From: Rheum nobile
Lineage: Eukaryota; Streptophyta; Magnoliopsida; Caryophyllales; Polygonaceae
Assembly (NCBI GenBank): GCA_027886185.1
Contig: WOAB01000109.1
Span: forward strand, 9,094,501-9,158,500
Reading direction: 5' to 3'
DNA: 64,000 nt
Part shown: positions 23,671 to 33,201 of the stretch, piece by piece
How the letters are laid out: each line of letters begins with the position of its first letter
Position numbering within the stretch: the first letter of the stretch is position 1
Notes under the pieces: model-generated
What the model was told of the DNA's origin: nothing
The model's database searches: none
The model's input: only the letters and a program-made list of their open reading frames with translations
Position numbers and translations under genes: made by a program

Positions 23671-24149
23671 CTCCTCTTTTACTAGTCTCAGGAACTCTTC
23701 ACGCTCTCTGCACACTGACTACAAATACAGAACAAGAATACAAATTAAGAGGGATTGAATCACAAAAATGTCCAAACGCCAATATGTACTCAACAGGAAT
23801 TAAGAAAGGAAAAAAGGTTTGTTTGGCTCGCATTACTTGTTACTTAAGGATCTTTTAAGTAATAAGTATGTTGTGTCAAACGAACCCTAAGATAACAGTC
23901 ATACAGATGCAGATGCCAATACTGCCAATGCACGACTGAGTTCACAAAGCTGTTCTTGTTTTTCAACTGTCTTGGCTCTCGCTCGTTCTTGTGCTTCTTT
24001 TGCAGTTGCAATGTTCATCCTCCTTCTCAAGGAACTCTAACTTCCTTCTTCTCTCGGAAATAGAATCTTCTGAAGGCAAAGATGTGACACCAACAGTTTC
24101 CACCACCTCATCTGGAAGACAGGACAAGGTTGCTTGAACTGCTTCTTCT
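23671..24149 (-). pseudogene. Captured LETM1-like gene fragment
   Basis: Two exon pieces on the minus strand follow the C-terminal part of plant LETM1-like inner mitochondrial membrane proteins (cation/proton exchange). The piece at 24149-23905 reads ATLSCLPDEVVETVGVTSLP, then SEDSISERRRKLEFLE. After a frame change it continues AKEAQERARAKTVEKQEQLC and ELSRALAVLASAS, up to a GT donor. The piece at 23718-23671 follows an AG acceptor and reads SVCREREEFLRLVKEE. Intron positions and order are collinear with the host gene. The frameshift and missing membrane domain make it non-functional. It lies wholly inside the CACTA element, so capture by the transposon is the best explanation. Parent naming rests on remembered motifs. 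Confidence 0.72.
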
Positions 24150-25224
24150 GGAGAAAAGTACAAACAGTGTGTCAACAAATCAATAGCATCAAATAATGGA
24201 AGAGGCTGCTATATATAATATGTATGTGAAATATAGAATATATTACTCCAAGGGTCTATAAGAAATCATAATTGTGGAAGGGTTTCAAGATCCATCTGAC
24301 CTAATCAATAAAAGAGAAAGATAATCTAATCCATTAATTAATCACATGAGCTAAGAGTTCCTGTAGTTTATGTTTTAGCTTTTGGGCAAGGATGAGCAAT
24401 ATCCAGAAGCTAAAAAAGTTAACAAAGTTTGACTGAATTAAAGGCTTTAAACATGGAGCCTGCATTTCTATCATTCAAGAATGAGGCCGTGACTTAGAAA
24501 AGTTCAGGAATATATTCCCTGATAAGATTCACCAGACATTCTACATACTAATCTGAAATTGGGTATGATGATGGACTATAAATATGCAAATATTGAATGT
24601 AAAATAGTGAGAAGGCACTGGAAACTTACTCTAGCACACGAGCATTTCTAAGAGCTATCTTGGCACGAGCAATTCCTAATCCAAATCCCTATCTTGATTT
24701 CATGATTCGAATCCCTAATTCCTAAATTGATTGAATTGCAAACACCAAAAAAAAATCGTGTACCTCGTCGTCCAACACCAAAAAAAAATTTGAACCAACT
24801 TACAACACACAATTTTGGGTTTTAGGGCTTTTTCAATTTCTGAATTTACAACTACAAATCCAAATCAGGGAGGTTATATGGTTCGAGACATACCTTAGGG
24901 TGGATAGCACGCCGTAATTGACGCCGGAATTAGAGTCGTCAGAGATGGAGTCGCCAGATCGAACGAGGAAGGAGATGGAGGGGCTGGATCGAACGAGCAA
25001 GGAGATGGAGGGGCCGGAGATGCAGCGCGACGGCTGGAAGGACGGGTCGGAAAGGAAGCGCCGGTGGAGCTGTGTAGTCGGGGAACGAGGAAGGAGACGG
25101 AAGGAGGCGCCGGTGGAGTTGTGTAGTCTGGGAAGGAGGCGCCGGTCGGGGAAGGAGACAGAAGGAGCTAGGCGCCAATGAATTTTGAAGGAGTAAAAGC
25201 TTTTACTTAAGGTACGTGGTTAAT

Positions 25225-25510
25225 TACGACAAAATAGCCCGGACAAAATAGCCCGGATGTTTCGTAACCGGCTTATTTTAATGTGGGTTAATATATAACG
25301 CGACAAAATAGCCCGGACACTCCTAAAAAAAACACGCCCGGGCTATTAAGTTTTGACTCTTTTAAAATAAATTTGTTTTTAGCCCGGGCTTCTCTACAAC
25401 GGTCCGAGCTAATATATTATCTTTCTTAAATAGCCCAACTTCTTCTGATGTATCAGGACTTTATATCACGGATAATTAGGATCCGGGCTAAATAATCACG
25501 GGCTAAAAAA
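25225..25510. repeat. Right subterminal repeats of the CACTA element
   Basis: Direct and inverted tagcccgg copies mirror the left side. The G/A-rich block just inside (about 24940-25170) contains imperfect repeats of gaacgag(g/c)aaggagatgg. Confidence 0.85.
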
Positions 25511-25527
25511 CGTTTTTTGTAGTAGTG

Positions 25528-25641
25528 GGCGGATTCTTCTCATAATATTATTAGGAGTTAAATTTTGACTTAATTAGCTAAAGACGTATTTTATGTGTTT
25601 TCAAGCATTCTACATGTAATCATGCATATTTTATTTTCTAA
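25528..25641 (+). repeat. Duplicated flank, copy 1 right part
   Basis: From ggattcttctcat to ttttattttctaa this matches about 26188-26293. It stops exactly at the CTAG end of the adjacent minus-strand Helitron terminus. Confidence 0.85.
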
Positions 25642-26006
25642 CTAGCTTAGTTTCCCGTGCCGTGCACGGGTCTACGTAAATTTTATGTTAATATTTTTTA
25701 ATTATTAAAAATATATAAATTTTACATTTAAAAATATTAAATAAATGAAAAACATATAGTGACAATATAAATAAAAATAAGATAAGTACGATACAAAATA
25801 TCTACTAATAATCAATTAATAGAGAAGTTTTGTTTTAATAGAGAATTTGTTTTAATAGATATATTATATATAATAGATTAATTGCAAATTTATAGTATTT
25901 GATTTCAAATTTTATTGTAATAATCAATTAATAATTTGATATAATTTTTAAGTGAATTAATAAAAGAAAGTATTACATCAAGCTATATTAAATCATATCC
26001 AATGAA
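25642..26006 (-). mobile_element. Helitron 3' end fragment, minus strand
   Basis: On the minus strand a hairpin cccgtgc-acg-gcacggg (25654-25670) is followed by aaactaag, CTAG (25645-25642) and T. The uninterrupted paralogous site at 26293/26294 reads a|t, as expected for Helitron insertion. To the right is AT-rich DNA up to 26006 with no identifiable 5' TC end, so the element is truncated where copy 2 of the duplicated flank begins. Confidence 0.65.
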
Positions 26007-26293
26007 ATAGTATGAACGTGGTAGTGGAATGGTGTAGCCCAACAATGAGAAGAATACACATAAGTTTTCTATTAGGGTAATTAGATTAAGGATAATTTAG
26101 ACATTGAAAAATAAATAAATAAATCTTAAATAAAAATAAAGAAAGGATACACTTTTAAAAGAAGATTATAAAAAGGGAATTATTGAGGGATTCTTCTCAT
26201 CTGTAGGAGTTAAATTTTGACTTAATTAGCTAAAGACGTATTTTATGTGTTTTCAAGCATTCTACATGTAATCATGCATATTTTATTTTCTAA
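26007..26293 (+). repeat. Duplicated flank, copy 2 (uninterrupted)
   Basis: This copy carries the same sequence as 21868-22048 plus 25528-25641 without the CACTA element. It runs on past the Helitron insertion point (ttctaa|ttattttt). It serves as an empty site for both insertions. Confidence 0.88.
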
Positions 26294-26349
26294 TTATTTT
26301 TCGAGAGTGGGGTCTAATCCTACTATAAAGACATCTTAAGAGGAGGTGA

Positions 26350-26630
26350 GTTTTTTTGGTACTAATAGATGATTTTGGCCGGCAAGGGTTAAACCTCGCA
26401 GCAGCCCCACAACTTCAACTTTGAAAGCAGAGTTCCCTGGCAGCCTGACAGTATATGCTTTAACAAAAGCACCATGGTCGTCACGCTGCAGACCACCAGC
26501 TCCGATGCAGTCCTCGCCAGCCACATTTCCACATACGACCCATCTGAATTCAGCTTCAGCCATCCCGGAGCACCAGAGACGTGCCCACCCAGATCCCCAC
26601 GAGCACCCTGAAGCCAAGTGTATTCGCAAG
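26350..26630 (-). pseudogene. RNase H-like (RVT_3) fragment
   Basis: On the minus strand, GWLKLNSDGSYV in one frame is followed after a shift by GAGGLQRDDHGAFVKAYTVR and NSAFKVEVVGLLRGLTLAGQ. This matches the first half of the plant RNase H-like domain found in LINE-derived reverse transcriptases and related host proteins, including the first catalytic Asp in SDGS and the Glu in KVE. The rest of the domain is absent and the frame is broken. It abuts the internal side of the minus-strand copia LTR, but this RNase H type is not the one copia uses. It was probably brought in separately. Confidence 0.65.
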
Positions 26631-26750
26631 CTTTTGCAAGAATATACTGATGGCGAGGACAAGGAGAATAAAAAACCCTTGAGCTCCAAACCCTAAATGC
26701 AAAGGTCGTAGGCTATGTCCCTTGGTGCAACCGGCCCATGCCGAACCATC

Positions 26751-26763
26751 GGCTCTGATACCA
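26751..26763 (-). promoter_or_regulatory. Primer-binding site of a minus-strand copia element
   Basis: The minus strand reads tggtatcagagcc, two bases from the LTR end at 26766. Confidence 0.8.
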
Positions 26764-26765
26764 CT

Positions 26766-27602
26766 TGTTGGGGATCGATCACTATTCGGTCTTGCTAACA
26801 AATCAGCGGAAGCTCAAAACAATGAACCTGCAAAACCTAGGTCTCTTTCCGGCAACCAAATAAAAACAACCAGATAGCAGAAACCAAACCACAATCAAGC
26901 AACACAACCACAACAGAAATAATGCACAAAATTAACACAAGATTTAAGTGGGAAAAACCCTCCTAAGGAGAGGTAAAAAACCCACTGTCGTCCGCCAGAG
27001 CACGAAATCCACTAATCATCAAAACGAGTACAAGCGTTCATACATATACCAATCTCACACAGGAGATAACAAGATATAGAGAATCAACTCAAGCAAATCT
27101 CCAATCTAACAACAAACACTTGTAACTAATGACTAGATCCAACAAAAGAAGGGTACCTACCAACAAACTCCAGTTGTCGGCTTCCCGGGACAAGAGATGA
27201 ACGATCCAAGGTGTAGACAAGGAAAAACCTTCACTTTCTCCACCAATTTCTCTTCTCTCTTCTCCAATCTCCATCCTCACTTTTGTGCTCCTTTGAATCT
27301 CTCAAATGGGGGCTCTCACTAGGGCAAACTTGCTCCAAAAATCTGCACAACTCACATGCCTCTCTCTCTCATCCAAATTTGCTTATATATGCCTAGCAAA
27401 TCAGATGAGAGCTTGGGCTGTACTAATGGGCTTTAGGCCCAACAATGAGAGATTGTTGGGGTCACATGTGAATCCCACATTGGAATTGTGGAGGTTCCAA
27501 GCCTAGCATATAAGTACATGGGTTACTCCTCCTATTACCAATTGGTTTTAGGATGGAATCCCATTAGGCTTATGTGTTGGGCTTGGTGGTTGTGGCCCAA
27601 CA
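26766..27602 (-). mobile_element. Copia-type LTR, minus strand, about 837 bp
   Basis: The ends are tgttgggg (left, next to the minus-strand PBS) and cccaaca (right). On the minus strand a TATA-like atatataagc lies near 27380, upstream of a C/T-poor leader, which fits minus orientation. The last 246 bp (27357-27602) recur in the same plus-strand direction at 39268-39513, where they precede a plus-strand PBS. Orientation of that shared part is therefore ambiguous: it also contains a shorter LTR-like unit (27454-27602) with the tgttggg start and cccacattgg motif common in plant copia LTRs. The Ty3-type array starts immediately after the final cccaaca. Confidence 0.6.
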
Positions 27603-27853
27603 TGTGATACCCCGTAATTCTGTAAGGATTATTTTGGGAATTTTTGGAATTTTCCCGAACACCCGTTTTGTACGTCGGATTTAATACAGAGAGTTTAAGA
27701 CATTCTGTAATGTGCTATATCTCTGTATTATTTTTCTCAGTGAAATAAAATACAGACGACGTACTTTGGATGTTAATTACTCTTTCGCGTGCGATAATTT
27801 TATCCCGGGTTAACATCGTTTCGTCTAAGAGCAAAGGAAGCGGCCGAGCCAAG

Positions 27854-28040
27854 GGGCGGCGCCCGCCGTGAGATTGGCGGCGCCCGCCGTCGCAAGGCCC
27901 AAGGGCGGCGACCGCCGTGGGTTTGGCGGCGCCCGCCGTCGCAAGGCTCGAGGCAGCCACTGGTCGTCTTCTAGCTGGACGCGAAGGCTAGGAAACGGCG
28001 CCCGCCGCAGTTATGATGGAGCCCGCCGTCGATGTTGTCC
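27854..28040 (+). repeat. GC-rich module cluster upstream of the LTR TATA box
   Basis: Several copies of ggcggcgcccgccgt and close variants (ggcgaccgccgtgg, ggcgcccgccgcag) are separated by short spacers such as cgcaagg. Each core is nearly self-complementary. Equivalent clusters occur at 33453-33650 and, mutated, at 38950-39150. Confidence 0.8.
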
Positions 28041-28141
28041 GGAGGTCCTTGCCCGAAGGTCGCTGGCGAACGTCTGACGTTGCCGTTTTAGCCCCGCCAC
28101 GACACCCTCCTAGCCATCATTGTGCTCCCTCGGTCTGTGGC

Positions 28142-28149
28142 TATAAAAG
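28142..28149 (+). promoter_or_regulatory. TATA box of LTR 1
   Basis: tataaaag in ggctataaaaggagagg. The same box lies at 33772-33779 in LTR 2. LTR 3 is broken inside this box. Confidence 0.65.
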
Positions 28150-28413
28150 GAGAGGCTTGGGGGTCGGATTCGAGCAAAAATCAGAAGCTCCATCTCAGAA
28201 TCCCTCTCGCCGGAAAAGCTTGCCCTCGCCGGAGCTCTTTGGAGCAATCGCCGGTGTCATTTGGTGGTGTTTCCAAAAGCCCTTTTTAAGCCTTTTGGTT
28301 GCCCTTGGAGGTCAGAACCCAAGCAAGGCAAAAAGGGGTCGAAACGCGCATCGTTTTGGTGAGTCTTCTCACCATTCTGTTGTCGGAGGTTCTTCACGGC
28401 GACCGCCGTTCAT

Positions 28414-28560
28414 CACGGCGCCCGTCGTGATGAACACGGCGCCCGCCGTGATGAACACGGCGCCCTCTGTGATGAACACGGCGCCCGCCGTGATGAACAC
28501 GGCGCCCTCCGTGATGAACACGGCGCCCGCCGTGATGAACACGGCGCCCGCCGTGATGAA
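28414..28560 (+). repeat. Minisatellite, 7 x 21 bp, LTR 1 only
   Basis: Seven head-to-tail 21-bp units, each with core cggcgcccgccg followed by tgatgaa, some with single substitutions. LTR 2 has a single unit at the same place (about 34034-34054), so the array grew or shrank after the two LTRs diverged. Confidence 0.92.
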
Positions 28561-30499
28561 CACGGCGACCGCTGCTAGTGGCCAGAAGCCCCTTTGTTGG
28601 CTTGGTCTTGGTGGTCGTCGTTGTGGAGTCGTTCCTTTCGATTTCTTTCGTCTTTCCTTAGATTCGTACTAGTTTATGTCGGATCTAACTTAGGGTTTCC
28701 TTATGGGTCGACTTGAAGGTCGTTGTGCTGTCGGAGCTATACCTGTGTCGAGCCCGGAATCCCGTTGTCTCTGCTTTGTTCCAGATCTACGGATTAAGGC
28801 AAGTGGCGGTTCGCTCTTGCTTAATCAGTCCTTGTTTCGTTAATCATTAATCGTTTAATTGTTAATTGAGTTAATATGAACTGTTGTTCGGTTTGGGAAT
28901 TAATTTCATAAGTAAACGTGATTAAAAATACTGTTATAATAGGTTGTATATCTGTTAGTACGACGCTATTATATGTGATAATTACCGTGATGGTATCGGG
29001 TGGTTTAATGTTAATCTTTAATGCTTAATCTCGAGAGTGTTCGTAGGAATGCTAATCCAAGTAAGGGTTAGTCGTTTCTTTATAACTTAATGTTCGTAGG
29101 AACGCTAATCCAAGTAAGGATTTGTCGTTTCTTTAAATCATAATATTCCTCGGATTAATTCCGAATAATTTAAGGGTCATGACCTATGCTTCTTATTCAC
29201 CGTTAAGGATCTGAAGTGTTTTAAGCGCCTTGCAAGCGCTATTGGATGAGCTTAATTGCAGTCCTGTGTATTAAGCACTTAGCTAGTGCATTGGGGTGGA
29301 CGTAACTGTCACCCTGTAAATTAAATTGTAAGCACTGTGGCAGTGCAATCAGGGTGAACGTAAGGTCACCCGGTGTAATAATAACTTCCGTGTTCTCGGA
29401 ATAATATTAAAAGTCTCAACAGTGTGTGTATGTGTGTGTTGTAATTTAATAAGATAAGTGCAGTTAAGCACATAATTAAAGTGTAAGCACTGTAATAGTG
29501 CAATCAGGGTGAACGTAAGGTCACCCGGTGTAATAATAACGCCGTTGTTACTCGGCATAATAATGTTAAGTCCCGCGTTTGTGTTGTATGTGTTTTAATT
29601 TGGGTTGACGTAATGGTCGCCTTAAGATTTAAGCCTTGTTGTCGCTCTTAATAACATTAATGTGTTTCAGTAATGTGTGTTTTGTAATTAAATAAGATAT
29701 GTGCCCGAGTGCACATGATTAATAAACCCATGACGAGTAGTGCAGCTAAGTAATAGTGCAGCTAGGAAAGCTCGTCTCGACTTCAATGTAGTACGTTCTC
29801 TTTTCAATCTGGATTCGCTGTATGCGATGAGGTTGGTTGTGAACTGAAGCATCTCAGTCAACTTTTAAATCATTGGTGTGTGTAACTTTAATGTTCCTTA
29901 GCAGTTGTCATAATTTTCCTTCAAGGCTCATTTCAGTTGGAGTCTTCTCTTCAGTGCATATCTTAATTGTTAAATCATTCCGTGAAAGTGCCGGGTTATA
30001 TATCGTTCCTTCGGTTATGATTCGAGGGACAATGATAGTAAACGGTCACGATCACTCGAACCACTCTGCTTTGTGCCCTTGCTAGTCTATTCAGTAGACT
30101 AATCCGCTGTATTTTTGTTATCTGCATCGTCATGGTTGGTGCCGTCCGTCCGTTTCGGCACATCATGACTTGATTCTCGGAGTTTAAGTAACCTATTGAA
30201 GGATAAGAAGCTTGCAGACGGAGGTTTAAAAGTCAGTGTTTTAAGCTGTTAAGTGTTTTAAGATTGTTAAAGTGTTACTTCAATGTATCTTCATAATTTA
30301 GCCATGTGATAAGTTGGCTCTTTAAAGTCTTCCGCTGTGTAATTTAAAGTCTTCCGCTGTTTAATCTTTCAATTAATATATAATTATGTTATGTTTTTAA
30401 GCTTAGCTGTTTTGGAAAAGCCTGGGGTGACTTTGGACGGTAAAGTCTGAGGTCACTGGCATGTAATATCTCCGGTATAAATTGGGGGTGTTACAGTTA

Positions 30500-30511
30500 T
30501 GGTATCAGAGC
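30500..30511 (+). promoter_or_regulatory. Primer-binding site 1 (tRNA-iMet type)
   Basis: tggtatcagagc lies four bases after the LTR 1 end. The identical site of the second unit is at 36000-36011. Confidence 0.88.
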
Positions 30512-31061
30512 AATGGTTTTAAAATTCTTGGCCTATTGTTAGGTTTGAGAATTTTCGAAAGTTTATTTTGAAACTATTTTCGAACCTATTCTATATTAAA
30601 ATGGAATTTTGAGAATTTCAATGTTAAGAGTTGTAAGTAACTCGGTGATTTAATTTAAGTGATTTAGCGTTTCGAAGTTCGAAAGCTATTTATAATTGGT
30701 TTATAAAAGTGTTGTGTTATAAGCGATTAACTTAAAGTTTAAAGGTCTGAAGTTTGAAAGTGAGATTGTTAATAAGTGGTTTCAAACTTCTGCAAGCTTC
30801 AAGTGTTACTTATTCCTTAGATCCATTCTTAGGAATATTGTCTATTCTCGGGATTGATGTCATTTAAAGGTTGACATTTCTCCCAGGTTCTCAGTCTGTA
30901 GTGAGCAGAAGAAAGTCATTCTTGCAGTTAACAATGAAGGATAGTCAGACTAATATAAAGTTATTAGTTTGGACCTCTATAATCTGTATCATGACGTATT
31001 TGACTAGAGTGTCATAATTAAGTTGGACAAGTTCTAAAGTAACGTTATGATTCACCAGAAG

Positions 31062-32369
31062 ATGGTGAACACAAGGAACACATCCCATGCTGGTGCTGAA
31101 CCAAGGTCGATTCTGAGGAACGCCGCTAATCAAAGGGAAGAGCGTGAGGCTGCTTCCAACAATAATCAGGGAGGCAATGGCCAAGCTCAGGCCAATGCTC
31201 CGATGTTGTTTGATGCTGCAGCAGTGGAGGCAATTCGAGGAATTGTCATGCAGGCAATCACGGATGTTATGCGACCAGTTGCACCACAAGCACAAGGTGG
31301 TCCAGTTCCTCAAGCTACTCCTGAAGTCGAGGAGTCAGTGGAGCAAGTACCTCGGGTCAATGTTGTTAGGGACAAAGGAACTTACGGGCAAGCGTTAAAA
31401 GCCGTGAGTTCAATGAGGCCCGACAACTATGACGGTACTAGAGAACCGGTCAGGGTGACTTATTGGTTCTCACATATGGAACGATTGCTCCGGAATATTA
31501 ATTGCACTGAGGCTGGAAAAGTGCACATCGCCTCTCTTCAACTCAAGGATGTGGCTAGCGAATGGTGGGAAAGCACCGGTCTGGCTCACCATCCCGAGCT
31601 GAATTGGAGCATGTTCAAAACCAAGATGACCGATCGTTTCTTTTCCCGAGCTATGAGGGAGGAGAAGCATAAGGAATTTCTGTACCCGCAGACTGATGGG
31701 TTAAAGGTGACTGAGCTCGCATCTAAGTTCAATCACTTGATGCAGTACACTGGACCTGAGGTGTCAACCGAAGAGCAAAAGATCTGGTACTTCCATGGAT
31801 GGATGAATCCAGAGATCAAGCCTCTAATGTTACGTCATGGCTCTACTACGTTAGAGCAATATATGGATGCAGCCTACAAGACGGAAGTCACATTGGAGGA
31901 GTATGCCCTTAAGAGGGAGAAGCAAGTTAAGGGAAAGGGTGGGCAACAGGATCGCCAGGTTGGTTCATTCAAATGACCGGCATCGCCTACCAAGTTTGAG
32001 AAGTCGGGTCGCGCTAAGACCGAGACAACTCAGTCAAACTCTGCCAGAGGCTCAGGTTGGAGCGGCGGAGCAATTCAGTGCCACAATTGTGGTGAAGTAG
32101 GGCATAAAAGTTTTGTTTGCCAAAAGGACAAGAGGATGTGTCATAATTGTGGAAGGGAAGGCCACATAAAAACGTACTGCAGACTGAAGGGTCAAGGACC
32201 AATGCAGTCTTACCAGGCGTCAAATGTTGGAGGTGGGCAGAACCCAAGGCCAGTGGTATCTACTCTGGAGCAATCTATGGCTCGTAATAAAGGCAAAGCA
32301 CCTATGGGGTCTTCAGGCCAAGGGCAACGACTCTTTGTAATGAGCCAAGCCAATGGAGAAGAACCCTGA
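31062..32369 (+). pseudogene. Gag of TR-GAG unit 1, one nonsense codon
   Basis: Start MVNTRNTSHAGAEPRS was chosen because it resembles Ty3 gag starts; an in-frame ATG lies 15 bases upstream. Residues about 110-300 match the retrotransposon gag capsid domain, with ASLQLKDVASEWWES and NWSMFKTKMTDRFF. The C-terminus has two CX2CX4HX4C zinc knuckles (CHNCGEVGHKSFVC and CHNCGREGHIKTYC). A TGA at 31974-31976, where unit 2 has CGA, splits the frame before the knuckles. After the gag stop there is no protease, RT or integrase up to the polypurine tract. This LTR-gag-LTR structure is the TR-GAG type of non-autonomous retrotransposon, which would need pol from a related autonomous element. Confidence 0.88.
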
Positions 32370-33201
32370 TCCATTAAGTTGTATCGGTGCTAAGACTTTC
32401 TTTAAGATTAAGGAGTAACGACGTGTGTCGGTAATCTCCGTGGTTTTAAGATCTGCCTGATCGACTTTTGTCAATTAATGTAATGTTTGGATGTTAATGA
32501 AGTGTTTCCGTGTTTTGGAAAATTTCAGAATATGTTATCTTTGTGAATTAGTTGTTCATACGAAACCCTGTAAGTGTCGAGAACAGCTTATGCCAAGTAA
32601 GGATAAGGACTTTCGGACTTATGGTGGTGGAGTTTTATGGATAACTTAGATGTTCGTCCCTTGTGGTTAATCCCAAGGTCCACTCTGTTGTTTAAATCTA
32701 AATCCACTCCTTAGATTCTACTTCATACATAGAGTATGTCATCTATAAGAACGGATGCAACTCTTTGAGGAAGATTAAGTTGTGGAGCGGTCATGTTGAG
32801 AGGAAAGGTTGCAGTAAGGATGGGATATGTTGATGATCCCGATGTATTAAAGATTCCGTAAAAGAGAATTGTCTACGCATCTAAGGAGTACTGTGGTAAG
32901 CGTTATCTCATACGCTGAGTTCTTCCGAGATTTCTTAAGGAAAGGGAATGAGCTTGTAGAGTTTTGTTCAGAGAGATCAGGAGATATCTCTCATGCGTGA
33001 GTTTGTGCCATAAGCTTTGAGGCGGATGAATCATTTTCAGAATGATATCCTAAGGAATTAAGAATAATATCTCTGGTGATCCATTTCAAGGATGAAGTGA
33101 TTAAGGATGTTGGATCCAAGTGGTAAGATTGGTGTTGAGGTAGTATCTTCATTGACTTAATGCAAGTTTCGGGGTCGAAACTTATTTTAAGGGGGAGGTG
33201 A
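32370..33201 (+). other. Non-coding 3' region and polypurine tract of unit 1
   Basis: About 830 bp without a reading frame or any pol similarity. It ends in the purine tract aagggggaggtga directly before LTR 2. The counterpart of unit 2 is 37869-38699. Confidence 0.8.

Larger units (their letters stand above)
22049..25527. mobile_element. Non-autonomous CACTA (CMC/EnSpm-type) transposon, 3479 bp
   Basis: The element starts cactactacaaaa and ends with the inverted ttttgtagtagtg. The inverted similarity extends roughly 30 bp, through gttttttagcccg at each end. Subterminal regions (22072 to about 22400 and about 25225-25510) carry many copies of tagcccgg in both orientations, typical of transposase-binding repeats in this superfamily. 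Flanks are ggg on the left and ggc on the right, a 3-bp target duplication with one mismatch. The paralogous uninterrupted sequence near 26188 supports insertion at this point. No transposase is encoded; the interior carries a LETM1-like gene fragment. It would need a transposase supplied in trans. Confidence 0.93.
27603..30495 (+). mobile_element. TR-GAG element array: LTR 1 (2893 bp)
   Basis: Starts tgtgatacccc and ends gggggtgttaca, followed by a tRNA-iMet PBS at 30500. It is nearly identical to LTR 2 (33202-35995) apart from short indels and a minisatellite expansion (28414-28560). The TATA box is at 28142-28149. GC-rich modules with cggcgcccgccg cores lie on both sides of it (27854-28040 and 28392-28570). 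The open frame at 28013-28672 is a by-product of the repeats and is not supported as a gene. Confidence 0.9.

Noticed and set aside
24918..25181. Open frames rich in Glu/Arg/Gly near the CACTA right end
   Set aside because: They arise from imperfect gaacgag(g/c)aaggagatgg repeats and read in both strands.
28414..28560. Regular GC-rich repeats resembling a CRISPR array
   Set aside because: The units abut without unique spacers, and the setting is a plant LTR; it is a minisatellite.
28013..28672. 219-codon open frame with repeated NTAPAVM peptide
   Set aside because: It lies inside LTR 1 and is generated by the 21-bp minisatellite. LTR 2 has the frame without the repeats, so it is not a conserved protein.
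29411..29440. TG-rich microsatellite as a separate feature
   Set aside because: A short gtgtgtatgtgtgtg run shared by LTRs 1 and 2; it is part of the LTR and not informative alone.
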